Below are positions 45,268 through 55,933 of a stretch of 64,000 nt of DNA, piece by piece (positions within the stretch are counted from its first letter, which is position 1; each line of letters starts with the position of its first letter). The notes beneath the pieces were generated by a model that saw only the letters and a list, made by a program, of their open reading frames with translations, was not told where the DNA came from and did not search any database. The translations under genes and the position numbers were made by a program. This stretch comes from Cryphonectria parasitica EP155 (Eukaryota; Ascomycota; Sordariomycetes; Diaporthales; Cryphonectriaceae). The stretch is from contig NW_024468912.1 in NCBI RefSeq assembly GCF_011745365.1, positions 3,472,001 through 3,536,000 on the forward strand, written 5' to 3'.

Positions 45268-45781
45268 TGTGAAGGTTGCTGGTGTGAGATGAGCCCACAG
45301 CTCTGGAAAGGAAAAAGAAAAAGAGTTCGTATGTGCAGGTTGGATGGGATACGTTTAAATACTTCCGCGGGGTTCCCAGGGCGGGAGTAGACTTAGGGAT
45401 GTTCTTGTGGCGCCACACTGAGTTGACGCCCTGCCGCCTTGGTTAGCCAACAAGCCATTGGCCCAAGAAACTGCCCCGGTAGTGCTTATCTGCTGCATTT
45501 GGAATCACCAATTCCATACGTGCGTAAATAAAAACTGAGAGCCAAAAGAGTCTAGACCATGATGCATGAGTTTCAAAACAAGGAGCACCAACAACATACA
45601 TGCCGAGGCGTCCGTTGATGACGCCTTTGATCCCCTCCTTAGAAATGGGTCATTCATAACGGCTTTATCGGCAGAGCAGATGGCGTAGCTGATGAGCATT
45701 GTTTGTTGAAGAAGAAGACGACGACGCTCCTGCAAGCATTTATTCGATTGATCAAGGGATGAGACTGACAGACGCCTCTCA
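45268..45781. other. Intergenic spacer, 514 bp
   Basis: Promoter of the membrane-protein gene and 3' flank of the DUF1308-type gene, both on the minus strand. No gene recognised. Confidence 0.6.
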
Positions 45782-47758
45782 TTACTGGACCTCTTCGGCT
45801 GTAGATGGTGTCGATATGCCTGATCCATTGGCACCTCCTCCTTCCCCTCCATTTTTCTTCCGCCGAACATACTGCTTCTTCAGCTGCCGCTCGTCCCATT
45901 TGACTGGAATACCTAGGCTCGGGCCCCAAGTCCCTGCAGCCTTCATCTGCTTGGCCTCCTTGGTTCTGGCTTCCCTCCGCTCGTGCTTCGCGTCCTTGAT
46001 CTCTTCCCATTTGTCGCTGGGACAAGGTTTGGCAGTGTTGATGCTGATAGCAAGGGTAGTGAGATATAGTCTGGGGCCGAGTTCGAGTGCACTAGTACGT
46101 TCCTGTGCAATAAGAGAAAGTTCAGTATTCAGAACCTGAGATGGTGTAACCAATCCCAGAAAGTAGGGCAGAGTAGCCCCATAACTTGTCCCAGGTACTT
46201 TATGGAGCACACATGACCAGGGCGTCATGGAATCACACGGTTCACAACAGCCACATACCTTGTCAACAGTTGCATCGATCAGCTTAGCGTTGAGATTATT
46301 TGCAGAGACCGTCGTAATGTCTTGTAGCCAGCCCCATAGGTGGCAGGACCTGTTGTAAGACCTATCAAGCTTTTCCCACACTTTCGCCGCTACTGGGGGA
46401 AGCTGACCAGAATCTATGAGCGCTTGATAGTTCTTATGGTTAAACTCATCATCGCCGACGATTTCAATGGGTAGCTGGAGATTATCGGGCACAGGGTACC
46501 TCGAGAGCTTGCGCAGCTGCTCGACCAGTCTCTGGCGTTCGACCTCTCTATCCAACCCCTCCTTCTCAGAAGTGTCAATGGTGTGGCTGCGCGGTATGTC
46601 GAAGCCGTCCCGCAAACTCCGTCGTCCAAAAAAAATCAAAGCACGGGTCTTGGTGGTCTCGGTTCCCAAGTCATCGACCACATTCCGGACTTCCCTAGCG
46701 ACCTCTTGAGTGCATTGAAGACGCCTGTCCCCCAAAGCTGCATATACATTTTGCAGCCGGACGCCTGGGGCGTGGTTCTCGTCTTCAATATGCGAAAGAG
46801 TCTGTCTGGAGTACCATTCTTTCGGCTCGGCCTCCGCATGCGCAATGTCGGACACGAGGCTGAGGATGATGGTGAGCTCCAGGTTCACCGTTGAAGTGAG
46901 GCGGTCTTGGTTGGTGTCGCAGAAAAAGCCCGTGAACACCTGGTCCAGGGAAGGTATGGGTCTCTGCAGAAACGCACCATCTGCACAGTCCACAATGACC
47001 TCGACATCGCCCTCTTGCTTCTTGGATAGTCCGAGACTGCGGGTCCTCTCGAGGATCTTGTCGACAGCGTGCACACGTCGCAGGGTGAGGTTTGGCAGCA
47101 CGAGTCGTATCGTCGGGATCCGAGTGTTACATCGGTGCATCCGAGCAGCCTCAACAAGCTGCTTTGTGGTCTTCACGATGCTGATTCCGCTGTTCTCGTC
47201 ATCACTGTCGTCGGACTCGTCGTCGTCCGACGAGTCGTCAGGATGCCATCCTTCCTGGGCCATTTGATAGATCAACTTCTTTTCCGTCACAGTCGAGATC
47301 TTCAGCCATTCTGTCCCATTCTCGACCACAGCATCTATCGTTGGCCCCAATTCTCCAGACTTTCCGGCGAATCGACGGCGGAATGCTAGGAGGCCACGGG
47401 CACGCTTGATGGCATCCCACTGCTCCTGGTGCGGGGCCAGACCACAACCTTGAATAACCGCTCTATCCTTGTTGTCCCGTTCCTCTCTGTCAAAGCTGGC
47501 GCCAACGCCCGCTTGTCCTTGCTGCGAAGCAGCTCGTGCCTTGAGAAGGCGCTGGACCGAGTTTCTCGTTCCTTTGACGGACACGATAAAATCATGGAGA
47601 CCAGGGATAGTGTCGGGCTGTTCCCGCCGTTCCAACTTGGTCGAAGCTTCCAGTTTTCGCCTCCAGGCAGTGGTCAGAGACTCTAGTTCGTCAATCAATG
47701 AGTCTATGCGGGCGATGGTCGCGGTTCCCAGGGAGGTCACCTCGTCCTCGTTACTCAT
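45782..47758 (-). CDS. DUF1308-type (C7orf25-like) protein
   Basis: Resembles the eukaryotic C7orf25/UPF0415 family with DUF1308, which has a PIN-like fold; function unknown. The frame is open from the ATG at 47758 to 45782 (658 aa). A strong donor (AAG-GTATGT at 46258) and acceptor (TTGCACAG ending at 46103) bracket 156 bases, a multiple of three with no stop, so the spliced protein would be 606 aa; I favour splicing. The N-terminus is helical (DSLIDELESLTTAWRRKLEA). An acidic stretch (DDSSDDDESDDSDDENSG) precedes SIVKTTKQLVEAARMHR. The presumed DUF1308 part has VNLELTIILSLVSDIAHA, ALIFFGRRSL, LQLPIEIVGDDEF and DITTVSANN. The C-terminus is basic (KHERREARTKEAKQMKAAGT). Family assignment rests on pattern resemblance and is moderate. 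Confidence 0.72.
   Translation of the reverse strand: MSNEDEVTSLGTATIARIDSLIDELESLTTAWRRKLEASTKLERREQPDTIPGLHDFIVSVKGTRNSVQRLLKARAASQQGQAGVGASFDREERDNKDRAVIQGCGLAPHQEQWDAIKRARGLLAFRRRFAGKSGELGPTIDAVVENGTEWLKISTVTEKKLIYQMAQEGWHPDDSSDDDESDDSDDENSGISIVKTTKQLVEAARMHRCNTRIPTIRLVLPNLTLRRVHAVDKILERTRSLGLSKKQEGDVEVIVDCADGAFLQRPIPSLDQVFTGFFCDTNQDRLTSTVNLELTIILSLVSDIAHAEAEPKEWYSRQTLSHIEDENHAPGVRLQNVYAALGDRRLQCTQEVAREVRNVVDDLGTETTKTRALIFFGRRSLRDGFDIPRSHTIDTSEKEGLDREVERQRLVEQLRKLSRYPVPDNLQLPIEIVGDDEFNHKNYQALIDSGQLPPVAAKVWEKLDRSYNRSCHLWGWLQDITTVSANNLNAKLIDATVDKVCGCCEPCDSMTPWSCVLHKVPGTSYGATLPYFLGLVTPSQVLNTELSLIAQERTSALELGPRLYLTTLAISINTAKPCPSDKWEEIKDAKHERREARTKEAKQMKAAGTWGPSLGIPVKWDERQLKKQYVRRKKNGGEGGGANGSGISTPSTAEEVQ
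46103..46258 (-). other. Candidate stop-free intron (exitron) inside the DUF1308-type gene
   Basis: The 156-nt segment begins GTATGTGG after an AAG codon and ends TTGCACAG. Both ends are phase 0 and there is no stop in frame. If retained, it adds 52 residues with an odd composition (VCGCCEPC followed by hydrophobic SYGATLPYFLGLV) between two charged, conserved-looking blocks. Confidence 0.7.
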
Positions 47759-49496
47759 GATGGTAGGACCGCCACCAGATGCGTAGGCTTCTGAGAGACC
47801 AGGCTTGGGTAAGATGGTGCGAGTTTGGATTTGGTGCTTATTTTATAGATACGTCAGGAAATTTCTGCTGTCAGAGCAGGCCGCAGAATTTGTTCGGTGG
47901 CGTTGAATTATTGGCACGTGCTGCTTTGCGCAGGACGGGACGACGAACAAGAGGTGGAAAATGGTGACCACAGTGATGACCATGGAGGATGTAAATCAGG
48001 CACCAGAAGCATCGAGAGGTGAGTAGTTGCCCAAAGGCGCACGTCGCGAGTGAGATCGTGGGTTGTCTTGGTTGATGGTGGGTGGTGAGCTGCGGGGACC
48101 TCCTGTAGCAGTGACGATGTTCAAATTTGCAGTGGCTGCCCACTGTAGGTGCTTTCTTCAGGGTTAGGGCCGTCGCCCATCAGTTGCCACCAAGGACTAG
48201 ACGTCAGCCGTACCATCTGGGCAAGCAACCTTCTCAATTTTGTTCTGCTCTTTCATTATTTCCCCATTCTGGGATCGTCTTTGGTTTCCTTATGATTTCT
48301 CGCCGTTTTTTATCTTCTTCTTTGTTTCTGCGCTCAACTTGGATCACCTATTTTGTCTTGTTCCCTTCCTTCTACACCTTTAATGTTGTATGTTGTGCCT
48401 TTTACCTTTTTCTCTCTCTCTCTTTTTCTTCTTCTTTTGTTGCTGCTCTATGCTCGAGGCTGACCGCTTGAGTCATAGATACTTTCCGATATCATTCCGG
48501 ATTTTTCTCCCCTTGGAACAAGTTAGTGACCACTAGAAAATCATGATTCTTCAAATTCGAGTAATACTTGAAAGGTTGGTCACCTTACACTCATACTCCA
48601 AGGAGGAGAAAGATAGCAGTACTGAGCACTCACATCGCAAAGGCAGCCCCCGTGAGTATCGGCATGGTAACTTGTCATATCACTACCCCTCACAAGAAGG
48701 GAGGGGGGAGGGGTTGCAAACTGACCTTGATGCTTTGGTTTTCTTTTCATGATCTATAACCCCGTGCCCTTCGTTCTCTAAGCCACCCTTGTGAACAGCA
48801 TCACGATCTCAAACCTAATAGGTCTGTGATTGCGAACGCTTCAGTGAGCACTAGCATAATGAGTCTTAAGAGCTTCATTGTTCTGGGTCTTCGGATGTTT
48901 AGCATAAATAAGGTTGTTGACAACCTTCAAAGCCATTATCTCCAACGGGTTAGACTCGCTGCAGAGATGAGGCGCTTTCATGTCAGACGGACAAATACGT
49001 AGGCGCCCATATCAATATGAAGCTCTCTTTGTGGACCAACTCACCCTCCAGTGGATCACTAGCTGAATAAGACCCAAAGGAGCAGGCAACAGAGTCGCAC
49101 TGCGCTGACGGACCTGTGAAACTCTCGGGAAAGTGCTGTCCTTTTGCGTACACGGTCGGCCCCTGCCCTCTGCTTGGGCGCTTAGCCCGGCAGGTATGAG
49201 TGGTGGGAGGCTCGATATGATCCCTGATATATGCCTGCTTAACGGGGTAAAAAGGGTAAAAAAGTATCCGATACGAGGTTGTGTGTTCTGCAGGAAGGCG
49301 GCGATGTTCCAGCAGACACAGACGCTCATCATTTTTTGATGCTCTCCGTCAGCACTTTAAGGCTTCTTTATCCTCTTGGCTTCTTCCTGCTCACTCATAA
49401 TTAATCCTTGTACCACTCTCACATTCATCAGATATAGAGCTTGATATTATTACAATCCACGGCGACTACGGAATCCACGTCCTTGTCAAGATTAAC
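47759..49496. other. Intergenic: divergent promoter of the DUF1308-type gene and the aspartic protease
   Basis: About 1.7 kb with T/C-rich tracts (48225-48435) and no supported gene. Short ORFs at 48127 and 49012 are low complexity or unrecognised. Confidence 0.55.
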
Positions 49497-51050
49497 ATGT
49501 TCTTCCCTGTCACCTCTGCGCTTCTTGCGCTCCCACTCATACCTTTGGCTGCGGCTCTCCGGGTCCCCGGAGCAGTCCACATACCAGTTGCAAGAAATGG
49601 CCAGCGCCCTGAACTTCAACAGATGATCCGGAAGAGAGCAAGCAGCAAATTTGCCTCGATCGACCTCACGAACTTACAAGAGGCATACACGATCAACATT
49701 TCTATCGGAGGACAGTCTACCTCGGTGGTGTTGGACACAGGCTCGTCCGAGCTCTGGGTCGATCCGGACTGCAGCACCGCATCTCGGTCCAATACGACAA
49801 CCAGTGAGGGCGGCGACAGCAGTGGCAGTGAAGCAGATTCCGATGCCACCTCTCCACAGTACTGCGAGTCCATACCTCGATATGATCCAGCCTCATCCTC
49901 CACATCTGAGGCCCTGAACGAAGGCACTACTTTCAGCTACGCCGACACAACGACGATCGAATTGAATTACTATACCGATACCATAGACATTGGAGGTCTG
50001 ACAATATCAAAACAGCAATTCGGGGTTGCGAACGTTACCAATGCAACAGCTCTGGGGATTATGGGCATGGGCCCAAGCTCCGCATACGGGTACAACTCGT
50101 CACAGCAGCCGTACAGCTTCATCTTGGACTCTCTTGCTTCCCAGGGCCAGATCGCCAGCCGCGCGTTCAGCCTCGATTTAAGAGACTACGACAATACGAC
50201 TGGCGCCATCATTTTTGGAGGCCTAGATGAAAAGAAATTCTCTGGTTCACTGCAGACTTTGCCTCTCGAGACGGTGCAGATGACGTCTCCGTCATATGAC
50301 CATGGACAAAAGACATTTTCCGATTATGGGTTCGTATTCCAGTCTTGATTATATGTCTAACATTTCTGTGTCAAAAAAATTAAAAAATTCTACTGGAAGC
50401 TGTGCCCGGCTATGCGTTGACGTCTTTGTGTTAGTTACTATGTCACGGTCCAATCTGTGGGCATCACGAAACCAGACACCACAACTTCAAGCCAATACAG
50501 CCAAGCAAGCTTTCTGGCGGTGCTCGACAGCGGGACCAGCGACATACTCACTCCTCAGGGCCTCTCATTACAGATTTGTAACGACGTCAACGGCACGGAG
50601 ATCGCATCGGGCGAGACCAGTTTCTGTCTGGTCGACTGCAGCATCAAGGAACAGACCGGTGGCCTGGATGTTAGTTTCGACGGCAAGACCATTCAGGTGA
50701 CATATGAGAACATGCTAACTGACGTAACCGAGAATGGATTTCAATATTGCTTTCTCGCAGTCACTGACACAAGTGTCGATACTGATCCGCCTACCTACAT
50801 CCTCGGGGCTCCATTCCTCAGGGCGGCATATGCGGTTTTTGACTGGGATAACCAGCAGGTTCACCTAGCACAGTCTGCTGATTGTGGATCAAATGTCGTG
50901 GCAATTGGAAGCGGTAGCAAGGCCGTCCCAACTGCTGGCGGCTGCAAAGAATCGTCTGCAGCACGTGTTGTTGTTGTTTCTTTGTACACTTCGTGGTCTG
51001 GATGGATTTTGCTATTCGGCAGTCTTGTGGCTATTTGTGGCTGGATGTAG
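49497..51050 (+). CDS. Secreted, probably GPI-anchored aspartic protease
   Basis: Pepsin-family (A1) yapsin/Sap-like protease acting at the cell surface. Exons are 49497-50329 and 50435-51050, 482 aa, with a phase-2 junction that gives SDYG-YYVTVQSVG. The donor is GTTCGT, weaker than usual, but the acceptor (GTGTTAG) and frame fit. A signal peptide (MFFPVTSALLALPLIPLAAA) leads to a short propeptide with an RKRA site near residue 45. The catalytic motifs are DTGSS (Asp80) and DSGTS (Asp309). A Ser/Asp-rich insert near residue 100-125 replaces the flap-side loop, as in many yapsin-like enzymes. There are several N-glycosylation sequons. The C-terminus has a small-residue region (SGSKAVPTAGGCKESSAA) then a hydrophobic tail (GWILLFGSLVAICGWM), typical of a GPI signal. 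Its stop lies 174 bp before the transposon end. Confidence 0.94.
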
Positions 51051-51223
51051 TACGGCTGTTTTGAATGCATAAGCCTCGTGCTCAAATATGCACCTTTTCA
51101 CGGCTGCTGGGGCGCCACGCCTCCTTCTTGGATTGGGCATATAGATGGCACTTCCTATAACTTGAGAGCAGAAGGGTGGCTATGGATAAAACAATACCTG
51201 CCTTGAACCATACAGAAACAATA

Positions 51224-51278
51224 AGTCGAAGGGGGGGGTTTTGGGCCGGGGTAGTTTTGGGCCACCCTGGCCACCCTC
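51224..51278 (+). repeat. Left terminal inverted repeat, 55 bp
   Basis: Starts AGTCGAAGGGGGGGG and ends GGCCACCCTC. Contains TTTTGGGCC twice, 16 bp apart, which may be transposase contact sites. Four G-runs (51231-51238, 51243-51245, 51248-51251 and 51259-51261) satisfy the usual G-quadruplex pattern. Confidence 0.97.
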
Positions 51279-51373
51279 ACCGCCTCTTCAACCCCCTTTA
51301 GTTCGATAGCTATTACTCAACCAATTTTGATCCAAACAACTTCATCTTTCTAGCAAACCTTTACCTGACTGTT

Positions 51374-52964
51374 ATGAAGCCCTATTCCGAGTTTGAGCTA
51401 GCCCAGACTGTTGAGGCTGTCAGAAAAGGCAAGTCTCAGCGGCAAGCCTCGAGGGAATGGGGTATTCCAAGGAGTACTCTTCAGGCTCGCCTAGAAGGAG
51501 AGGAATCGCATAAAACAGCCCACGAAAACCAGCAAAGGCTCTCTATTGATCAGGAAAGAAGACTGGCTAAATGGATCCTGATTCAAGAAAGCTTAGGCAT
51601 TCTACCAAGCTATTCAGAACTTAAATACTTTGCTCAGCAGATCCTCGAGGTCCAGGGAGACTCTCAGGCTCTTGGAATGCAATAGACTCAGGCTTTTTTG
51701 AAGAGAAATCCAGAGATAAAAATCAGGAAGACTCGCTGTATTGCCTCTGAGCGAATGAATGGAGCTATAACAGAGATAATACAGCTTTGGTTTCGTTTTT
51801 TTCAACCTTCCTCACATTCAAGTTATCAAGCCAGCTAATAGATGGAATATGGATGAAGCTAGCCTGATGGAGGGCTAAGGAATGAATGGATTAGTTCTCA
51901 GAGGCTTCTCTTCATATTCAATTCAAAAAAAGAACTCTGGTTCAAAGGCCTGGATCTCTTTTCTCGAGTATATCTCTGCTACAGATGCTTACCTCTTCCC
52001 TCTGGTAATTTTCAAGGGCTAAACAGTACAACAACAGTAGTTTCCTCTTGATTTGAAGCCTTTTGAGGGCTGGCAGTTCACAGCTACTCAAACTGGATAA
52101 ACAAATAATAAAATAGCACTTGAATAGCTGAAAAAGATCTTTATCTCTCATAGCCAGCCAGCAGACCCCTCAGAAGCTAGACTGTTAGTCCTGAATAGCT
52201 ATAGCAGCCATAAAACTGATGAATTCATATAGCTTTGCTTTCAAAACAATATACTGCTTATTTACTTGCTTTCTCATATCTCTCACATTCTTTAACCCCT
52301 CGATCTAGAGATCTTTTCATCTCTTAAACGAGCATACAGAAAGAAAGTTAGCAATATGAGCTAATAAGAGGATTCAACTATTGCAGGCAAGCAGTTATTC
52401 CTCAGGAACTATCATCTAGCTCAACTAAAAGGCCTTTCAAGCCAGAATATCAGATCTGGATGGAAAGCAACTAGTCTGTAGCCTCTCAGACTCTCAAAAG
52501 CTCTTCTAAGCTCTCTTCTCCTCGAGAACAGTCAATCAAGCTGTCAGACCCAGTCCAATTCAGGCTCAGCACAATCAACAGCACCTTATCTTCCCCCAAA
52601 AGCCTCCTCAAGCCAGCTAGTCCTCTTTTCAACTCCTCGAAAGGCTAAACAGCTGTATTATCAGCTGCTAGAGAATCAGCAATAACTTCGAACAGAACCA
52701 AGCTGCTATATGCTATTCAAGAAGATAAAAAAAGCTTATGGGAAGAGAAACCTCGAGTTTGCCAAGGCATTGGAGGAAAATAAAGCGTTGAAAAGGCAGA
52801 TTGAGGCTCTGAGGCCTAGTAAAAGAAGAAAGGTTGATGTGAACCCGAATTCGAAGTTTGCAGGGATTAAGGATATACAGAGAGCTTAAAACGCGATCAA
52901 TCGCTATGAGGATAGTCTGAATGAAGAGAGCGATATCGAATTACCTACTGATGAGGAGGATTGA
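51374..52964 (+). pseudogene. Pogo-type transposase relic, RIP-like damage
   Basis: DDE transposase of the pogo group. The first 103 codons are intact: an N-terminal Psq-like helix-turn-helix (SEFELAQTVEAVRKGKSQRQ onward to RSTLQARL) and the start of a CENP-B-type helix-turn-helix (RLSIDQERRLAKWILIQESL). A TAG at 51683 ends it. Further in-frame stops are at 51876, 52020, 52038, 52098 and 52125, and a one-base shift lies near the T-run at 51793-51805. Downstream the frame is still readable: WNMDEA keeps the first catalytic Asp, but the second (in the usual D-G-H-S-S-H block) is Asn at 52194 (NSYSSH). A late block (PLDLEIF, LKRAYRK) and an acidic C-terminus follow. Stops occur where Trp or Gln codons are expected, so G-to-A or C-to-T changes explain them. 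It cannot encode an active enzyme. Confidence 0.93.
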
Positions 52965-53025
52965 ATCGTAGTGGGTGAATAGAATAGATAAACAGTATAT
53001 ATATATATGGGTGTGTGTATTTGAC

Positions 53026-53080
53026 GAGGGTGGCCAGGGTGGCCCAAAACTACCCCGGCCCAAAACCCCCCCCTTCGACT
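53026..53080 (-). repeat. Right terminal inverted repeat, 55 bp
   Basis: Exact reverse complement of 51224-51278, ending CCCTTCGACT before the TA at 53081. The G-quadruplex-capable strand here is the minus strand. Confidence 0.97.
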
Positions 53081-53082
53081 TA

Positions 53083-54341
53083 TCACGAATAGTAGGTGTG
53101 TAGAACCAACAAACATGCCTGTACTAGAAAATGATCTCTGTGAATGCAGTCATTACATACTACGCACTTATGGACTTGGGCATATCATACTGTGTCTTTC
53201 TCGTCCGTGGCATCTGGCCAGTTAAGACTCGGGGTCATCAATAGGGTCTGCATGGTTGTTGTATTGGACTGCAGAACGAGCAGACAACAGCCTTCTGGCT
53301 TAGCAAATATTATGGTATGGGCATCAATCGTCCACATGAACATATTACGAGGTAATGATAACGTGATCAAAGCTTAGGGATTACCGAGAAAAGAAAGAAA
53401 AGAAAGACAGGACAGAAAAAGTTAGGTGTTGCCTGGCGAATATATTCCAATAGTTCGCACAGAAATCAATCCCTTTCGCCTTATAGTTTTTCTAATAGGA
53501 GAGCATTTTCCTTCTAAGTCACTAATCATAAATCAACATACCCCATCAGAGTTTTCAGGCAAGAACTTGACATTGTCATTGATGAAAGCATGCGATGTAA
53601 GTTGGGCACACATGGTTGCCGGGCTAAGCACAGCTCTTATGCAAGACGATGATTATCAACTCTTGTAGCCTACCCGAAGGTCTTACTCGTCAAGGATAAT
53701 ACAAGCACAGTGGATTTGCCAATTCCCGCTATTCTATAAGTGTCTTGTCACTTTTATTTAGTGTTTCCTGTTCTGACAAGGGTTATTCTTCCCCCATTCT
53801 CCAAGGGTGCTGGAAAGCCAGGGGTGATGGAAGGGGAAAGGAAACATGGGTCCTGTTGACACCGACTCGGGATAGTCTCATTTCAACTTTTTGCAGAGTC
53901 GCAACAACGACAGGTGGCTGACCGCCTTGATGCACTTCAGAGGACACACCCCTTCAGCTGCCACGTGGAATCTCTGCTAGCCTACATGTTGCTCTCCAGA
54001 GAAAAGTTATCCAGACACGCACTGCCAATCAATCGAGTGAATGAGGATCGTCGTGGCCCCTGCTCACCGCTGAGCCCACAGGCGCGTTGTCAAGACCCAC
54101 ACCTCTTTCACTTCTCTTTTATTTACGCGAAGACGGGTCCCCCCCCCATGGGACTGTTGGCCAAAGCGCCTCAGGATGGCACCGAGTTTTTGTTCGTTGT
54201 CCTTCAGCTCTCGAGTCCCAAAGGGCTCGAGCCCATCTCCTCTCCCCTCCTAACCGTCAGGCAATCATCGAACGACACAAGCCTTGGAGGAGGAGAGAGA
54301 GAGAGAAAGAAGAAGAGCCCAGCAGCAACCTGAAGAAAACC
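53083..54341. other. Intergenic, upstream of the bestrophin-like gene
   Basis: About 1.26 kb. Its first part flanks the transposon; the last 400 bp is the probable leader, with short upstream ORFs (for example one beginning at 53914) overlapping the open frame before 54342. No other gene recognised. Confidence 0.55.
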
Positions 54342-55933
54342 ATGTCACCATCCACGACTCTGCGCAGCAGCGCCGCGCCGACCTTGCGTGGCGATAGTTT
54401 TACCAGCAGCGCAGGACCAGCGACGCCGTCAGGAGCCATCCGCGACCCTACGTGGAAGCACCATGACTTTTATGCGCCGCGGGGGATCAAGCCGGTGGGA
54501 TCCTTCCAGCTGGACCTAGACGACTACTTCGAGGGCCCGCGGGACATCCGCCAGTTCAGCCGCTGGCCGCTCTGCCTGCGGCTGTACGGGAGCGTCCTGC
54601 CCAAGCTCACGGCCCCGCTGGTCTTGGTCGGCATCTGGGCGGCGACCATCACGTCGATCTGCCAGTTCGTCTACGACCTGGGCATCGACTCGATCCTGCT
54701 CACGGTGCTGGGCTTCATCGTGGGCCTGGCGCTGTCGTTCCGCTTCTCGACCGCGTACGAGCGGTACAACGACGGGAGCAAGTACTGGTCGGCGCTGATG
54801 CTCAACTCGAGGGTGATGGCCCGGCTCATCTGGATCTTTGTGCAGGAGCGCCACGGCATGTCGGAGGAGCTGGGCAAGGAGGACCTGCTGGGCAAGCTCT
54901 CTGCCATCAACCTCCTCAATGCCTTTGCCACGGCGCTGAAACATCGCCTGCGCTTCGAGCCTGCGACCGTGTACCTCGACCTGGCGCCGCTGGTGGTTCA
55001 CCTGGACACCATGGCTGGGAGGGCTGACCAGGCTTCTTTGATACCCAAGCCGAAGAGCCGCTGGCAATAGTAAGACGATCCCGATCCCCTCTTCATTCCA
55101 TTTTGTTTTTTTCTTGTCGTATGCTTCTTTTACTTGCCTTTCTATTTTTATTTTATTTTATGTTTATTTGAGTCTATCTTCTTCAACGAAAAGAAAGAAA
55201 ATCTGTAGCAGGAACTGACACTAATGAATGACAAACTTAATGTAGTGCCGCTGAATATCTGGGAATCCCCATGGCTGCAGAGGATCCTCGGATCGTGCTC
55301 GACAACGCCACAGACAATCTGGGCAACCTCCCACTGGAGATCCTAACCTACCTGTCCACGTACATGAAGCACGTGGTGGAGCAGAAGACGCTCGACGGGC
55401 TCCACCAGGGCACCGCCATGGGCTGCATCACCAACCTGGGCGAGATCCAAGGGGGCCTGGAGCGCATCTCCAACACCCCGATCCCCGTGGCCTACAGCAT
55501 CGCCATCGCCCAGGTCACGTGGGTCTACGTCCTCCTGCTGCCGCTGCAGCTGTGGAACTTCCTCGGCTGGCTGACCATCCCGGGCACCCTGTTTGCCGCC
55601 TACATTGTGCTCAGCTTCGAGAGGATCGGCCGCGAGATCGAGGACCCCTTTGGCTGCGACGTCAACGACCTGCCGCTGGAGCAGTACTGCAGGGAGCTGT
55701 CGGCCGACTTTGACGTCCTGACGCGCGCGCCGGCGCCCGAGGCGGCCGAGTGGATGACCTCGTCGACGAACAAGGTCATGTACCCGCTCAGCCTGACTGG
55801 GTTTGATTCTTGGGTGGACAGGAGTCTGGGGGAGATCCGGGAGGCGTTGCGCGTGAAGGCCTGTACGAGAGCAACCACGCGTGTGGGGACGACAAACCCA
55901 GACGAGAATACGCCACTGCTCGAGGAGGTGTAA
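54342..55933 (+). CDS. Bestrophin-like (UPF0187) anion channel
   Basis: Bestrophin/RFP-TM family, membrane chloride or other anion channels; fungal roles are poorly known. Exons are 54342-55069 and 55246-55933, 471 aa, phase-2 junction inside a Tyr codon (WQ-Y-AAEYLGIP). Start ATG at 54342 (MSPSTTLRSS) after an AAACC context; upstream frame lacks ATG. The family block SFRFSTAYERYNDGSKYWSA is clear, preceded by membrane segments LTAPLVLVGIWAATITSICQ and SILLTVLGFIVGLAL. Exon 2 has the second pair of membrane segments (VTWVYVLLLPLQLWNFLGWL, GTLFAAYIVLSFERIG) and the acidic EIEDPFGCDVNDLPLEQYC that corresponds to the bestrophin Ca-clasp/IEDPFG region. The intron is 176 bp with GTAAGA and TGTAG. 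Complete. Confidence 0.93.

Larger units (their letters stand above)
51224..53080. mobile_element. Fot1/pogo-type DNA transposon, complete but inactive
   Basis: 1857 bp bounded by perfect 55-bp terminal inverted repeats and flanked by TA on both sides (51222-51223 and 53081-53082), the target duplication of the Tc1-mariner superfamily. Size and end sequence fit fungal Fot1/pogo elements (about 1.9 kb). The interior carries one transposase relic with at least six in-frame stops, a one-base shift and a changed catalytic residue. Base composition inside is more AT-rich than in neighbouring genes, and each readable defect fits C-to-T or G-to-A change, as in RIP. Confidence 0.97.
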
